Of a stretch of 23,139 nt of DNA, positions 6,496-16,884 are shown piece by piece; positions within the stretch are counted from its first letter, which is position 1; each line of letters opens with the position of its first letter. The DNA lies in the NCBI GenBank assembly GCA_946479515.1, contig CAMLGF010000060.1, forward strand, positions 1 through 23,139. Reading direction: 5' to 3'. Origin of the DNA: an uncultured Pseudomonadota bacterium (GTDB lineage: Bacteria > Pseudomonadota > Gammaproteobacteria > Steroidobacterales > Steroidobacteraceae). The notes beneath the pieces are model-generated. The model searched no databases. It was not told where the DNA came from and saw only the letters and a program-made list of their open reading frames with translations. Made by a program: the position numbers and the translations under genes.

Positions 6496-9078
6496 CTAGT
6501 TCACGAGCACGCGGAACTGCAGCGAAAAACTGGGACTGCCGCTGCCCTGCCCCGGCATCAAACCCTTGGGTTTCATCCGGATGTCGGTGATCGCCGCATC
6601 GGTGCCCGCTGCATCCGGTACGGGCACGTAGCTCCAGGTCGCGCCGCCGTCATTGGAGAAGTCCAAGTCGTCGGTGCTGCTGTTCAAGGCGGTGAACGTC
6701 CAGGTCAGAGCGCTGCTCGTCGATCCATTCACGAACGACACCGGCCCCGAGCCGGGTGCGCCGAGGTCGCCGACGAACAGACGCGTATTGGCGGGAATCT
6801 TGTCGACCACGACCAGCGAGTCGTTGTCGACGCCGCCCGTGCCCTGGTTCTCCACCTGCACCACGTAGAGTTTGACCGCGCCCGGGATACTCTTGGCATT
6901 CGTGCCGCCATTGAGCGGATCGGAGAGCGAACTCACCTGCTTGGTGACTTGCAGCGCGGGGCCGGCAGTCACCACCACGTTGCCGCTGAATTCCGAGGTC
7001 TGACCCGCGATCGTCGCCGTGGCCGTCAGCGTCGTGCCCACTGCAACGCCCGGGGGACCCGCGACGCGGAACGAAAATCGGTTCGTGGTGTCGCTGCCCT
7101 GCGCCACGCCATTGATGGCCGCCGGTCCGTAGGTGCCCGTTCCGGCGTCGAGATCCGCCGCCGACCCCTCGACGAACGAACCCAGATAAGCGAGCCCTTC
7201 GCCGAACCCCGTGGGATCGGTCTGCGCGACATACAACTCGATGCTGCTGCCCGGCCGCGCGAATCCGGCGAACGAGAGCTCGCCCGACACCAGCGACGCG
7301 CGCACCATCACCGGGTAGTTGAGCAGGCCATTCGGTGGACCGGTATCCGCGTCGTTCAGGTCGTTGAGCGTCACGCCCTGCGGAGTGCCGAGTCCGTTCG
7401 GGTCGATGGAGCGCGGATCGAGATCGATGCCCAATCCTCCATTCGACTGGAATGAGTTCTGCGTCACCTGCGTGCCCGTGGCGCGCATGAGCATGAGTCC
7501 CGGGCCGGCATTGTCGCGGACGAGATTGCGGCTGAAGACCACCGCGCTGCCGCTGTAGTCGTATGCGGCCATGCCGATGGGTTCGGTGGAGGCCGCGCCG
7601 CCACCCGTATTGTTGAAGCCATTGTCGCGCACCGTGTTGTTGCTCACGGTGATGCCAGTCGCCGCCGCGCCGCCGCCGAATCCGACTTCGATGCCGCCGC
7701 CGCGCTGATCGCGGGCGAGATTGGCCGTCACCTGGATGGCGCTGACCGTGCCCACCAGCAGGATGCCGTCGAACGTATTGGTGTGCCCCGAGGTGGGCCG
7801 GGCGACTTCGTTCAAGGTGATCAGAGAACCCGCGCCACCACCGTCGGTGCGAATGCCGGAGTTGTTCACCGTGACGAAGTTGTTGCGCACCGTGGAATTG
7901 GCGCCGGTGAACGTGATGCCGTAGGCCGCGCCCGCATTGTCGGCGCTGCTGCCCGTGGCCGTCATTCCCACGAGGTTGTTGCGTGCCGTGCAGGCCCCGG
8001 CCGACAGCAGGATGTAGCCCTGGCGCAGCGCGAAGCCCAGGATGGCACTGCCGCTGCCATCGAGCGTGATCGTGGTGTTGCCTGCCGACAGCTGTACTTC
8101 GGGCCGCGGAAACGCCGGCAAAACGATCGCGTCCACGCCCACCGTACCGCCGCTGCCGAGCGTGCCGGAGTTGTCGTTGCCGATGTTGGCGGTCTGCGTG
8201 GTGGCATCCAGCCGCGTCGACGGACCGGTTACGGTCGTCAGCGCGCCCGCCAGCGTGATCACCGCCACGCCGCCGGTGAGCTGGTTGGCGTAGCCCGTGT
8301 TGTGGCCCGGGTTCGCCGAGCCGTCCGGAATCATGAAGATGCTCGACTCGGCGCCCGCGGGCAGGAACGTGGTCGCGCCGTCGATCTGACCACTGCCGGA
8401 TTGCGCCAGCGCGCCCTCGCCCCCCAGCGCGTTGGCATTGATCACGAACTGCCGCAGCGAACCCTGGCAGGGGTAACTGGAGTTGGTCGCGGCGCAGTTG
8501 GTCGCGTCCCGCCGGTTGACGATGGTGTCGAAGTTGAAGCCGAAGTCGATGCCGCTGATCGTGGCGGAGCCATTGGCCGGTGTGACGATGGTGATGGACT
8601 GGGCGATGCCGCCGCCATTGTCGATGTTGGTGAAAGACGAGCTGTTGGTGGGGCCGTCGCTGAGCTCCGGATCCTCGCCGCCCACGTGATCCGTCACGCC
8701 GACGACGCCATTGCCGCTGCCAGCGGTGCGATAGGTCTGCACGGGTACACAGGCCGTGCACCCCAAGCCACGCGACGAGCGCACGGTTCCATTCACGACG
8801 CGCACGATCACCTGCACGCCGGAGTTGCCGCCCGTCGTGGTGAACGAATAGACACCACTGCCGTTGGTGGTGGTGGCGCCGAGATAGTTGTTGTTGCTCG
8901 CGCGGTAGAACTCCACGCGTACGCCGGAAAGCGGAGTGCCACCCGAGGCGGCCAGCGACCGGCCGGCACCGCCGCCATAGTCGCTGTCCTCGAAAACCGT
9001 GCCGGTGTAAGTGGCGGCGTGAGCGACGCCCGCCACGCTCGAGGCGAACAACAGGAGGGCGAGCGCCGCCTTTGACAT
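6496..9078 (-). CDS. Secreted right-handed beta-helix surface protein with DUF11-like C-terminus
   Basis: The protein has 860 residues. Residues 1-21 form a classic signal peptide ending AHA. Residues about 23-80 (TYTGTVFEDSDYGG, then a GxPLSGVRVEFYRA segment) resemble an SdrD-type B domain. Residues about 335-560 carry Asn- and Gly-rich parallel beta-helix rungs of the kind VSNNTVRDNGFNNT and VTQNSFQSNGGLGIDL. Residues 575-700 look like a beta-sandwich with a SFAGFARPGSSIELY start. Residues about 707-860 match the DUF11-like surface repeat (LQVTKQVSSLSDPLNG to FSLQFRVLVN). Paired cysteines occur at CTAC and in the NCAATNSSYPC loop. No LPXTG, PEP-CTERM or transmembrane anchor is seen, so how it is retained or exported beyond the periplasm is unclear. 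An in-frame TAG four codons upstream makes 9078 the only start. No enzymatic residues are recognised; an adhesin or matrix role is a guess. Confidence 0.82.
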   Translation of the reverse strand: MSKAALALLLFASSVAGVAHAATYTGTVFEDSDYGGGAGRSLAASGGTPLSGVRVEFYRASNNNYLGATTTNGSGVYSFTTTGGNSGVQVIVRVVNGTVRSSRGLGCTACVPVQTYRTAGSGNGVVGVTDHVGGEDPELSDGPTNSSSFTNIDNGGGIAQSITIVTPANGSATISGIDFGFNFDTIVNRRDATNCAATNSSYPCQGSLRQFVINANALGGEGALAQSGSGQIDGATTFLPAGAESSIFMIPDGSANPGHNTGYANQLTGGVAVITLAGALTTVTGPSTRLDATTQTANIGNDNSGTLGSGGTVGVDAIVLPAFPRPEVQLSAGNTTITLDGSGSAILGFALRQGYILLSAGACTARNNLVGMTATGSSADNAGAAYGITFTGANSTVRNNFVTVNNSGIRTDGGGAGSLITLNEVARPTSGHTNTFDGILLVGTVSAIQVTANLARDQRGGGIEVGFGGGAAATGITVSNNTVRDNGFNNTGGGAASTEPIGMAAYDYSGSAVVFSRNLVRDNAGPGLMLMRATGTQVTQNSFQSNGGLGIDLDPRSIDPNGLGTPQGVTLNDLNDADTGPPNGLLNYPVMVRASLVSGELSFAGFARPGSSIELYVAQTDPTGFGEGLAYLGSFVEGSAADLDAGTGTYGPAAINGVAQGSDTTNRFSFRVAGPPGVAVGTTLTATATIAGQTSEFSGNVVVTAGPALQVTKQVSSLSDPLNGGTNAKSIPGAVKLYVVQVENQGTGGVDNDSLVVVDKIPANTRLFVGDLGAPGSGPVSFVNGSTSSALTWTFTALNSSTDDLDFSNDGGATWSYVPVPDAAGTDAAITDIRMKPKGLMPGQGSGSPSFSLQFRVLVN

Positions 9079-9134
9079 TTGCCGAGTCTACCCAGCGAAC
9101 TCCCGGGCCTTCTCCTAATGGTTCACAGAGGCGG

Positions 9135-9151
9135 GGCGCAAAACGTGCGCC
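9135..9151 (-). other. Small hairpin between histidine kinase and beta-helix genes
   Basis: The 97-base gap 9079-9175 contains an inverted repeat GGCGCA-AAACG-TGCGCC. It lies about 25 bases past the kinase stop and 57 bases before the next start. There is no run of T after it on the minus strand, so it is not a canonical rho-independent terminator; it may be an attenuating or mRNA-stabilising stem. TAGGAG at about 9114-9119 on the minus strand is a ribosome-site-like sequence too far from the ATG to serve it. Confidence 0.3.
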
Positions 9152-9175
9152 ACGTCACTGGATCGCCGGGGGGGG

Positions 9176-11851
<2,676 letters not shown>

Positions 11852-11987
11852 GCGGTCCGCAGTGTGGCCCGCGGCCCCGACTGGCTGCAAGGATCAACGC
11901 AGGTGTTGTCGCCATTTGGCGAGTGGTTGACCCGGTGATATTTGCGCGGTTATCGCCTAAAGCACCGGCAGCGCGCGGGCCGGTCGA

Positions 11988-12003
11988 GGCCGGCTCGCCG
12001 GCC
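11988..12003. other. GC-rich inverted repeat in the 201-base gap before the kinase gene
   Basis: A perfect 7-bp inverted repeat GGCCGGC-TC-GCCGGCC lies about 50 bases past the stop of the TPP enzyme and 137 bases before the kinase ATG. It could stall or end transcription, but no U-tract follows. The rest of the gap 11852-12052 shows no convincing promoter hexamers; the stretch GATATTTGCG near 11938-11946 is the only AT-rich part and may be the kinase promoter region. Confidence 0.25.
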
Positions 12004-12052
12004 AGCCGCGACCCAGCCGAGCCTCCGCCGAGACCCCGCAGTCAGCCGAGAT

Positions 12053-14005
12053 TCAGTGTCGCCATTCGCGCCGCGGCGGCCTGCTGTCGGCGTGGGTACT
12101 GCCGATGGGATCGCTGGCCGGAAAAGTGCCCGCCAGCGCGGCATCCAGCTCCTCCTGCTCGTCGCGCGGCCGCGGTTCGCCGCTGCGCCGGCCTTCGCCC
12201 ACGGGCTCGGTACCCTCGGCACCGATGCGCTGGTCGGCGTTCGCATCGTCCTCGAGCTGCGTGCGCGACGGCTCGCGTTGCAGCGCGGCGCGGATCTCCG
12301 GCGCGTGGCGCGTGCCCGCGCGCAAGGCCTTCTCCAGGTTCGCGGCATATTTTTCGATGCGCCTGGCGGGCAGCAGCGGTTCCGATGGATCGACGGTCGC
12401 CTCCACCAGCACTGGCCCGGTCGCCGCGAAGGCATGATTCAGGACCGTGGCCACCGTGTCCGGAGAGTGCGTCTTCAGCCCCGGGATTCCGAAGCCCTCG
12501 GCCACCTTGGCGAAGTCGATGGGCGTGAGGTCGCACTGGTACTCGCGATTGCCGAGAAACTGCAATTGCTCCCATTTGATCTGGCCCAGGGAGTTGTTCT
12601 TCATCACCACGATCTTGAGGGTCAGCCGGTAGCGCACCACGGTCGCGAGCTCGCCGAGCAGCATGGCGAGCCCGCCGTCGCCCACGAAGGCGACCACCTG
12701 GCGCCCCGGGTACGCCAGCGCGGCCGCGATGGCATAGGGCAATGCGCAAGCCATGGTGGCGAGCAGGCCCGAGCCGCTGAAGGCCTGCGACCCGCGCGCG
12801 TTCACGTAGCGCGCGAGCACACCCGTGTTGTGGCCCGAGTCCCAGGCCACCAGCGCATCCTCGCTGAGCCGCTGCCCAAGCTCGCGCGCCAGGCGCCCGG
12901 GCGTGAGCCGCCCCGTACCGTTGTCGAGCGATCGATCCAGCAATCCATCCCATTCGAGCTTGCGGCGGCGCGAGCGCTCGAGAAAGCCGCGATCGGCCTT
13001 GGCCTTGAGACGCGAGGCGAGAATGCGCAGCGTCTTCTTCGCGTCACCCACCAGCCCGACTTCCACGGGAAAACGCAGGCCGATGCGCGCGGCATCGCGG
13101 TCGATCTGCACACCACGCGCCTGGCCGGGCTTGGGGTAGTACTCCACGTAGGGAAAGGTCGAGCCCACGATCAGGAGGGTGTCGCACTCTTCGAACGCCT
13201 CCTGCGAGGCTCGTGTGCCCAGCAAGCCGATGCCGCCGGTGGTCAGCGGGTGATCGTCGGGCACCACGGCCTTGCCGAGCAGCGCCTTGACGATGGGTGC
13301 CGCCAGCAGTTCGGCGACTTCGAGCAACTCCTCGCGCGCGGCAAGCGCCCCCTGCCCCGCGAGGATGGCCACACGCCTGCCCTGGTTCAGCACGTCGAGC
13401 GCACGGCCGATTTCCGCGTCCTCCGGAATGCGTTCGCTCTCCTGGCGCGCGAAGGACACGTGATGCTGCACGTTGCGCAGCGACGGCTCGGCTTCCTCGA
13501 TACCCTGCTCCTGCACGTCCACCGGAATAGCCACGTGAGCGACGCCGTGCTGCGTGCAGGCGATGCGACAAGCCAGCGACACCGTGTTCTCCACGTGCGC
13601 CGCACTCATGATGCGCGTGCTGTACGCCGCCACATCGGCGAACAGCCGCGGCAGATCCACGTCCTGCTGCGTGAAGGTGTCGATGAGATCGTGGTACGGC
13701 AACCCCGTGATGGCGATCACCGATGCCTGGTCGAACTTCGCGTCATACAGCCCGTTCAACAGGTGCACCCCGCCGGGACCGGTGGTCGCCAGACAGCAGC
13801 CCAGGCGACCGGTCCACTTGGCGTGCGCGCAGGCCATGAGCGCCGCGGATTCCTCGTGACGCACCTGGATGAAGCGGATGCGATCCTCGCGCGTGCGCAG
13901 CGCCTCCATCACGCCATTGATGCCGTCACCCGGCATCCCAAAAACCGTGTCGACGCCCCAGGAGATGAGGCAATCGACCAGGATGTCCGCTCCGTTGCGT
14001 GCCAT
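12053..14005 (-). CDS. Thiamine diphosphate-dependent enzyme, pyruvate oxidase/dehydrogenase (PoxB) like, with TFPASDP tail
   Basis: This 650-residue protein of the acetolactate synthase/pyruvate oxidase superfamily is closest in feel to PoxB, which oxidises pyruvate to acetate and CO2 with FAD and ubiquinone. Seen: the PYR domain with GVDTVFGMPGDGINGVMEAL and cofactor-activating E51 in RHEESAA; the central domain with GRRVAILAGQGAL and the nucleotide-type segment GSTFPYVEYYP; and the PP domain with the metal/TPP motif GDGGLAMLLGEL running to NNSLGQIKWEQ. Past about residue 575 the sequence leaves the family. It continues with a charged 70-residue tail containing LDAALAGTFPASDP (T627-P633) and a basic end. 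PoxB normally ends in a lipid-binding amphipathic helix; that is not evident here. The start is the ATG after GGGAG. The gene is 118 bases downstream of treY on the same strand. The substrate and electron acceptor are not provable from sequence. Confidence 0.85.
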   Translation of the reverse strand: MARNGADILVDCLISWGVDTVFGMPGDGINGVMEALRTREDRIRFIQVRHEESAALMACAHAKWTGRLGCCLATTGPGGVHLLNGLYDAKFDQASVIAITGLPYHDLIDTFTQQDVDLPRLFADVAAYSTRIMSAAHVENTVSLACRIACTQHGVAHVAIPVDVQEQGIEEAEPSLRNVQHHVSFARQESERIPEDAEIGRALDVLNQGRRVAILAGQGALAAREELLEVAELLAAPIVKALLGKAVVPDDHPLTTGGIGLLGTRASQEAFEECDTLLIVGSTFPYVEYYPKPGQARGVQIDRDAARIGLRFPVEVGLVGDAKKTLRILASRLKAKADRGFLERSRRRKLEWDGLLDRSLDNGTGRLTPGRLARELGQRLSEDALVAWDSGHNTGVLARYVNARGSQAFSGSGLLATMACALPYAIAAALAYPGRQVVAFVGDGGLAMLLGELATVVRYRLTLKIVVMKNNSLGQIKWEQLQFLGNREYQCDLTPIDFAKVAEGFGIPGLKTHSPDTVATVLNHAFAATGPVLVEATVDPSEPLLPARRIEKYAANLEKALRAGTRHAPEIRAALQREPSRTQLEDDANADQRIGAEGTEPVGEGRRSGEPRPRDEQEELDAALAGTFPASDPIGSTHADSRPPRREWRH

Positions 14006-14117
14006 GGATGTGCTCCCGCGATGAGGTGGAGCCGCATTGCGCCTTTTCCGCCTGTCATTCGATGTCAGAAACGCGGCGGAGGCGCTGGCGGCGATGACGA
14101 CGAATGAAACGCCGTGC

Positions 14118-14133
14118 CGCGGATCAGTCCGCG
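14118..14133 (-). terminator. Weak hairpin over the treY stop codon
   Basis: CGCGGA-TCAG-TCCGCG is a perfect 6-bp inverted repeat whose loop carries the treY stop codon. On the minus strand it is followed by GCACGGCGTTTC, which has only three Ts, so termination would be weak at best. It may partly separate the trehalose operon from the TPP enzyme gene, which lies 118 bases further on. Confidence 0.25.
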
Positions 14134-16874
14134 CGCGCCAGCAACACGACGAACGGCAGCCCCGGCTCGACGCGCCACTCGAAACCGGACGCCGGCACGG
14201 TCTCGAGAGTCAGCACGTTCTGCCACTCTGCGCCCGCTTCGGGACCGGTCTCGGGCAGCTCGAACCGCCAGACCGCCTGCGGATCGCGCGCGAAGGGAAA
14301 GCGCGCGAACGCCACGAACAGGATCGCGCCGGATGTGCGCCGCAGGAAGGCGCCCACGGCATCATCGGGATCGACACCCGCCTGCCCCGCCACTGCGTGC
14401 CACGGCTGATAGTCGCCCGCGAACAGCGCCTCCTCGGCCTGCCGCAGCCGCAGCAGCAGCGCCGTCAGAAGTAGTTTGACCCGCCCGTCCTGCCAGTCCG
14501 CGGCGGCAGCGCGCAGCGTTGCATACGGCATCTGCCGCCATTGCTTCATCAGGCCGGCGAGCAGCTCCGCGCGGGCCGCGTAGTCGATGGGCCGCCGGTT
14601 GTCCGGGTCCACGAGACTCAAATCCCACAGCTCCGTGCCCTGGTACAGATCGGGCACGCCGGGCAGCGTCAACTTGAGCACCGTCTGCACCAGGCTGTTC
14701 TCCGCGCCGGCGCGTGCCACGCGCGCGAGGAACGGCCGGAAATCTTCCATGAACTCGGGCGAGTCGAGCGCACCGTCGATCAGCGCCGTGAGCCGCGATT
14801 CGTAGCCTTCGTTGGGGCGCGACCAGCTGGTGCGCCGGCGCGCTTCGCGCGCGGCCTTGATCATGGCGCCACACAACCGCTCGCGATAAGCGGAGCGCGA
14901 GAAGTCGGTCGAAACCGGAAAGCTGCCGAGCAGGGTCTGGTAGAGGAAATATTCCAGCGCGGCATCATCGAGTGCGCGCGCTGGCGCCGCGAGCAGTCGA
15001 TGCCAGTGGCGCACGCGCTCGGACCATGGCTCGGGGATCTCGGCGAGCGTCACCAGGCGCATGCGCGCGTCCTCGCCGCGCTTGGTGTCGTGCGTGGAAG
15101 TGGCCAGCATTCCGGCGGGCGCGCTGCGGCGGCGTTCGAGGTTGTCCTCGTGAAAACGCGCCAGCGGCGCCGCGAGCCGGCGCGGATCCCCGCCCACCTC
15201 GTTGTGCGATATGAGCCGGTTGTAGCGATAGAACGCCGTGTCCTCGAGGCCCTTGGCCATCACCGGTCCGCTGAACTGCTGGAACTTCAGGGCACAGCGC
15301 AGGGCGGTGTGGCGGCTGAAACCGCTGCGCGGCGCGGCGACCAGTGCTCCGGTGAGCAGCAGTTCGAGAAAGTCGAACACGCTCGGGTCGAGATCCCGTT
15401 CGAGTTCTCGCGCTCCGGCCAATGCTGCAAGGATGCGGGCGCGATCGGCCTCGGAGATCTCGCCCCGCGAGTCGAGGTAGGTGCGATACACGGGAAAGCA
15501 GGCGACCGTGGCCCGCAATGCCCGATGCAGGAGGCGCCGCGTGAAATCCGCCGTGCGCGAATTCTGCCGCGCGACACGCGCCGCGTCGCGCGCCAGCACA
15601 TTGAGCTCGCTGGCCATCTCGTTCTTCATGATGAAGATCTTGCTGTCGCGCACGATCTCCTCGAACGAGGTGCGCTCGCCGCTGAACTCGCGCCACAGGT
15701 GGCTCAGGGCTTCCTCGCCGCGCGCATCGGTGAACAGGCGGAGCATCTGGTTGGCGAACTCGTAGCCCGTCGTGCCCTCCACCGGCCAGCCGGCGGGCAG
15801 CCGCTCGTCATCGGCGAGGATTTTCTCGACCACCAGGTAAAAGGGCCGCGACGCGCCGTCGGTTTGCAGCGCCAGGGCACGCAGCCGGCCGAGGTACTGC
15901 CCCGGATCCAGCAGGCCGTCGACGTGATCGATGCGCAGCCCGTCGATGACGCCATTGCGCAGCAGCTGTGCCGCCAACCGGTGCACGTGCTCGAACACTT
16001 CCGGCAGCTCGACGCGCAGGCCCGCCAGATCGTTGATGTTGAAGAACCGCCGATAGTTGATGTCGTCGCCGGCGACGCGGAAATGGCTGGCGCGCCAGTA
16101 CTGGCGCTGGATGAGCGCATCGAGGTCGCGGCGCGCGGCGTCGGCGCCACCGTTGAAGCGCCGCAGCCGCGCAGCCACGCACGCGGCGGCTTGCGGCCGG
16201 CTGGCCACGATCAGCGCCAGTTCCTGCCGCAGCTCCTGCGCACGCCGCTTCACCTGCGGGCGCCATTCGGGCAAGGCGCCAAACGCGTCGCCCAGCCGCT
16301 CGAGATCGGGGTCTTCCGCGCCGAGCACCTGCGCGTAGTGCAGGGGTGAGATGGGCAGCATGTGCGTGTCGTAAGCCCACACCGCGAAGCCGCCCGTCGC
16401 GGCGTCGAACTTCAACTCGAGCCTGCCGTCTTCCAGCGCGGCGCCATACTGCTCGCCCAGCACCGGGACCAGCAGCTTTTCGGTGAGATACAGCGCCGCC
16501 GGCTCCCAGTCGATATCGAACCAGCCCGCGAACGGCGAATCCGGTCCCCACTCGAGCACGTCCAGCCACAAAGGATTGTCGGCGCCGCCCACGCCCATGT
16601 GATTGGCCACGAAGTCGAGGATCTGCCCGAGGCCGGCCGACGCGAAGGCCTCGTGCATGGCGCGAAAGGCGGTGTGATCTCCCAGCTCTGGATTCAACTC
16701 GTCGTGCGCCACGATGTCATAGCCATGCGTGCTGCCCGCGCGCGCGCGCAGATAAGGCGATGCATACACGTGACTCACGCCCAGTGCGCGCAGATAGGGC
16801 GCGACCGCGGCCGCCTGCGAGAATCCGAATTCGCGGCGGAACTGCAAACGGTAGGTGGCGCGCGGCGCTTTCAT
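14124..16874 (-). CDS. treY: Maltooligosyltrehalose synthase TreY
   Basis: This cytosolic GH13 enzyme converts the reducing-end alpha-1,4 bond of a maltooligosaccharide into an alpha,alpha-1,1 bond, giving maltooligosyltrehalose for TreZ. The protein has 916 residues, normal for the family. Seen: the N-terminal TYRLQFRREFGFSQAA and LGVSHVYASPYLRAR signature, DFVANHMGVGG, the nucleophile D316 in GLRIDHVDGL, the acid/base E350 in VVEKIL, the third carboxylate in TSTHDTKRGEDAR, and PGVPDLYQGTELWDLSLVDPDNRRP. The ATG at 16874 is chosen because MKAPRATYRLQF is the family's usual beginning; a longer open frame upstream runs into treZ and is not homologous. It starts 10 bases after the treZ stop without a clear ribosome site, so translation is probably coupled. 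Confidence 0.97.
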   Translation of the reverse strand: MKAPRATYRLQFRREFGFSQAAAVAPYLRALGVSHVYASPYLRARAGSTHGYDIVAHDELNPELGDHTAFRAMHEAFASAGLGQILDFVANHMGVGGADNPLWLDVLEWGPDSPFAGWFDIDWEPAALYLTEKLLVPVLGEQYGAALEDGRLELKFDAATGGFAVWAYDTHMLPISPLHYAQVLGAEDPDLERLGDAFGALPEWRPQVKRRAQELRQELALIVASRPQAAACVAARLRRFNGGADAARRDLDALIQRQYWRASHFRVAGDDINYRRFFNINDLAGLRVELPEVFEHVHRLAAQLLRNGVIDGLRIDHVDGLLDPGQYLGRLRALALQTDGASRPFYLVVEKILADDERLPAGWPVEGTTGYEFANQMLRLFTDARGEEALSHLWREFSGERTSFEEIVRDSKIFIMKNEMASELNVLARDAARVARQNSRTADFTRRLLHRALRATVACFPVYRTYLDSRGEISEADRARILAALAGARELERDLDPSVFDFLELLLTGALVAAPRSGFSRHTALRCALKFQQFSGPVMAKGLEDTAFYRYNRLISHNEVGGDPRRLAAPLARFHEDNLERRRSAPAGMLATSTHDTKRGEDARMRLVTLAEIPEPWSERVRHWHRLLAAPARALDDAALEYFLYQTLLGSFPVSTDFSRSAYRERLCGAMIKAAREARRRTSWSRPNEGYESRLTALIDGALDSPEFMEDFRPFLARVARAGAENSLVQTVLKLTLPGVPDLYQGTELWDLSLVDPDNRRPIDYAARAELLAGLMKQWRQMPYATLRAAAADWQDGRVKLLLTALLLRLRQAEEALFAGDYQPWHAVAGQAGVDPDDAVGAFLRRTSGAILFVAFARFPFARDPQAVWRFELPETGPEAGAEWQNVLTLETVPASGFEWRVEPGLPFVVLLARAD

Positions 16875-16884
16875 GCGGCAGGGA

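Noticed and set aside
11942..14107. 721-codon plus-strand frame opposite the TPP enzyme
   Set aside because: Arg/His-rich shadow composition without domains; the minus strand encodes the full TPP-binding enzyme.
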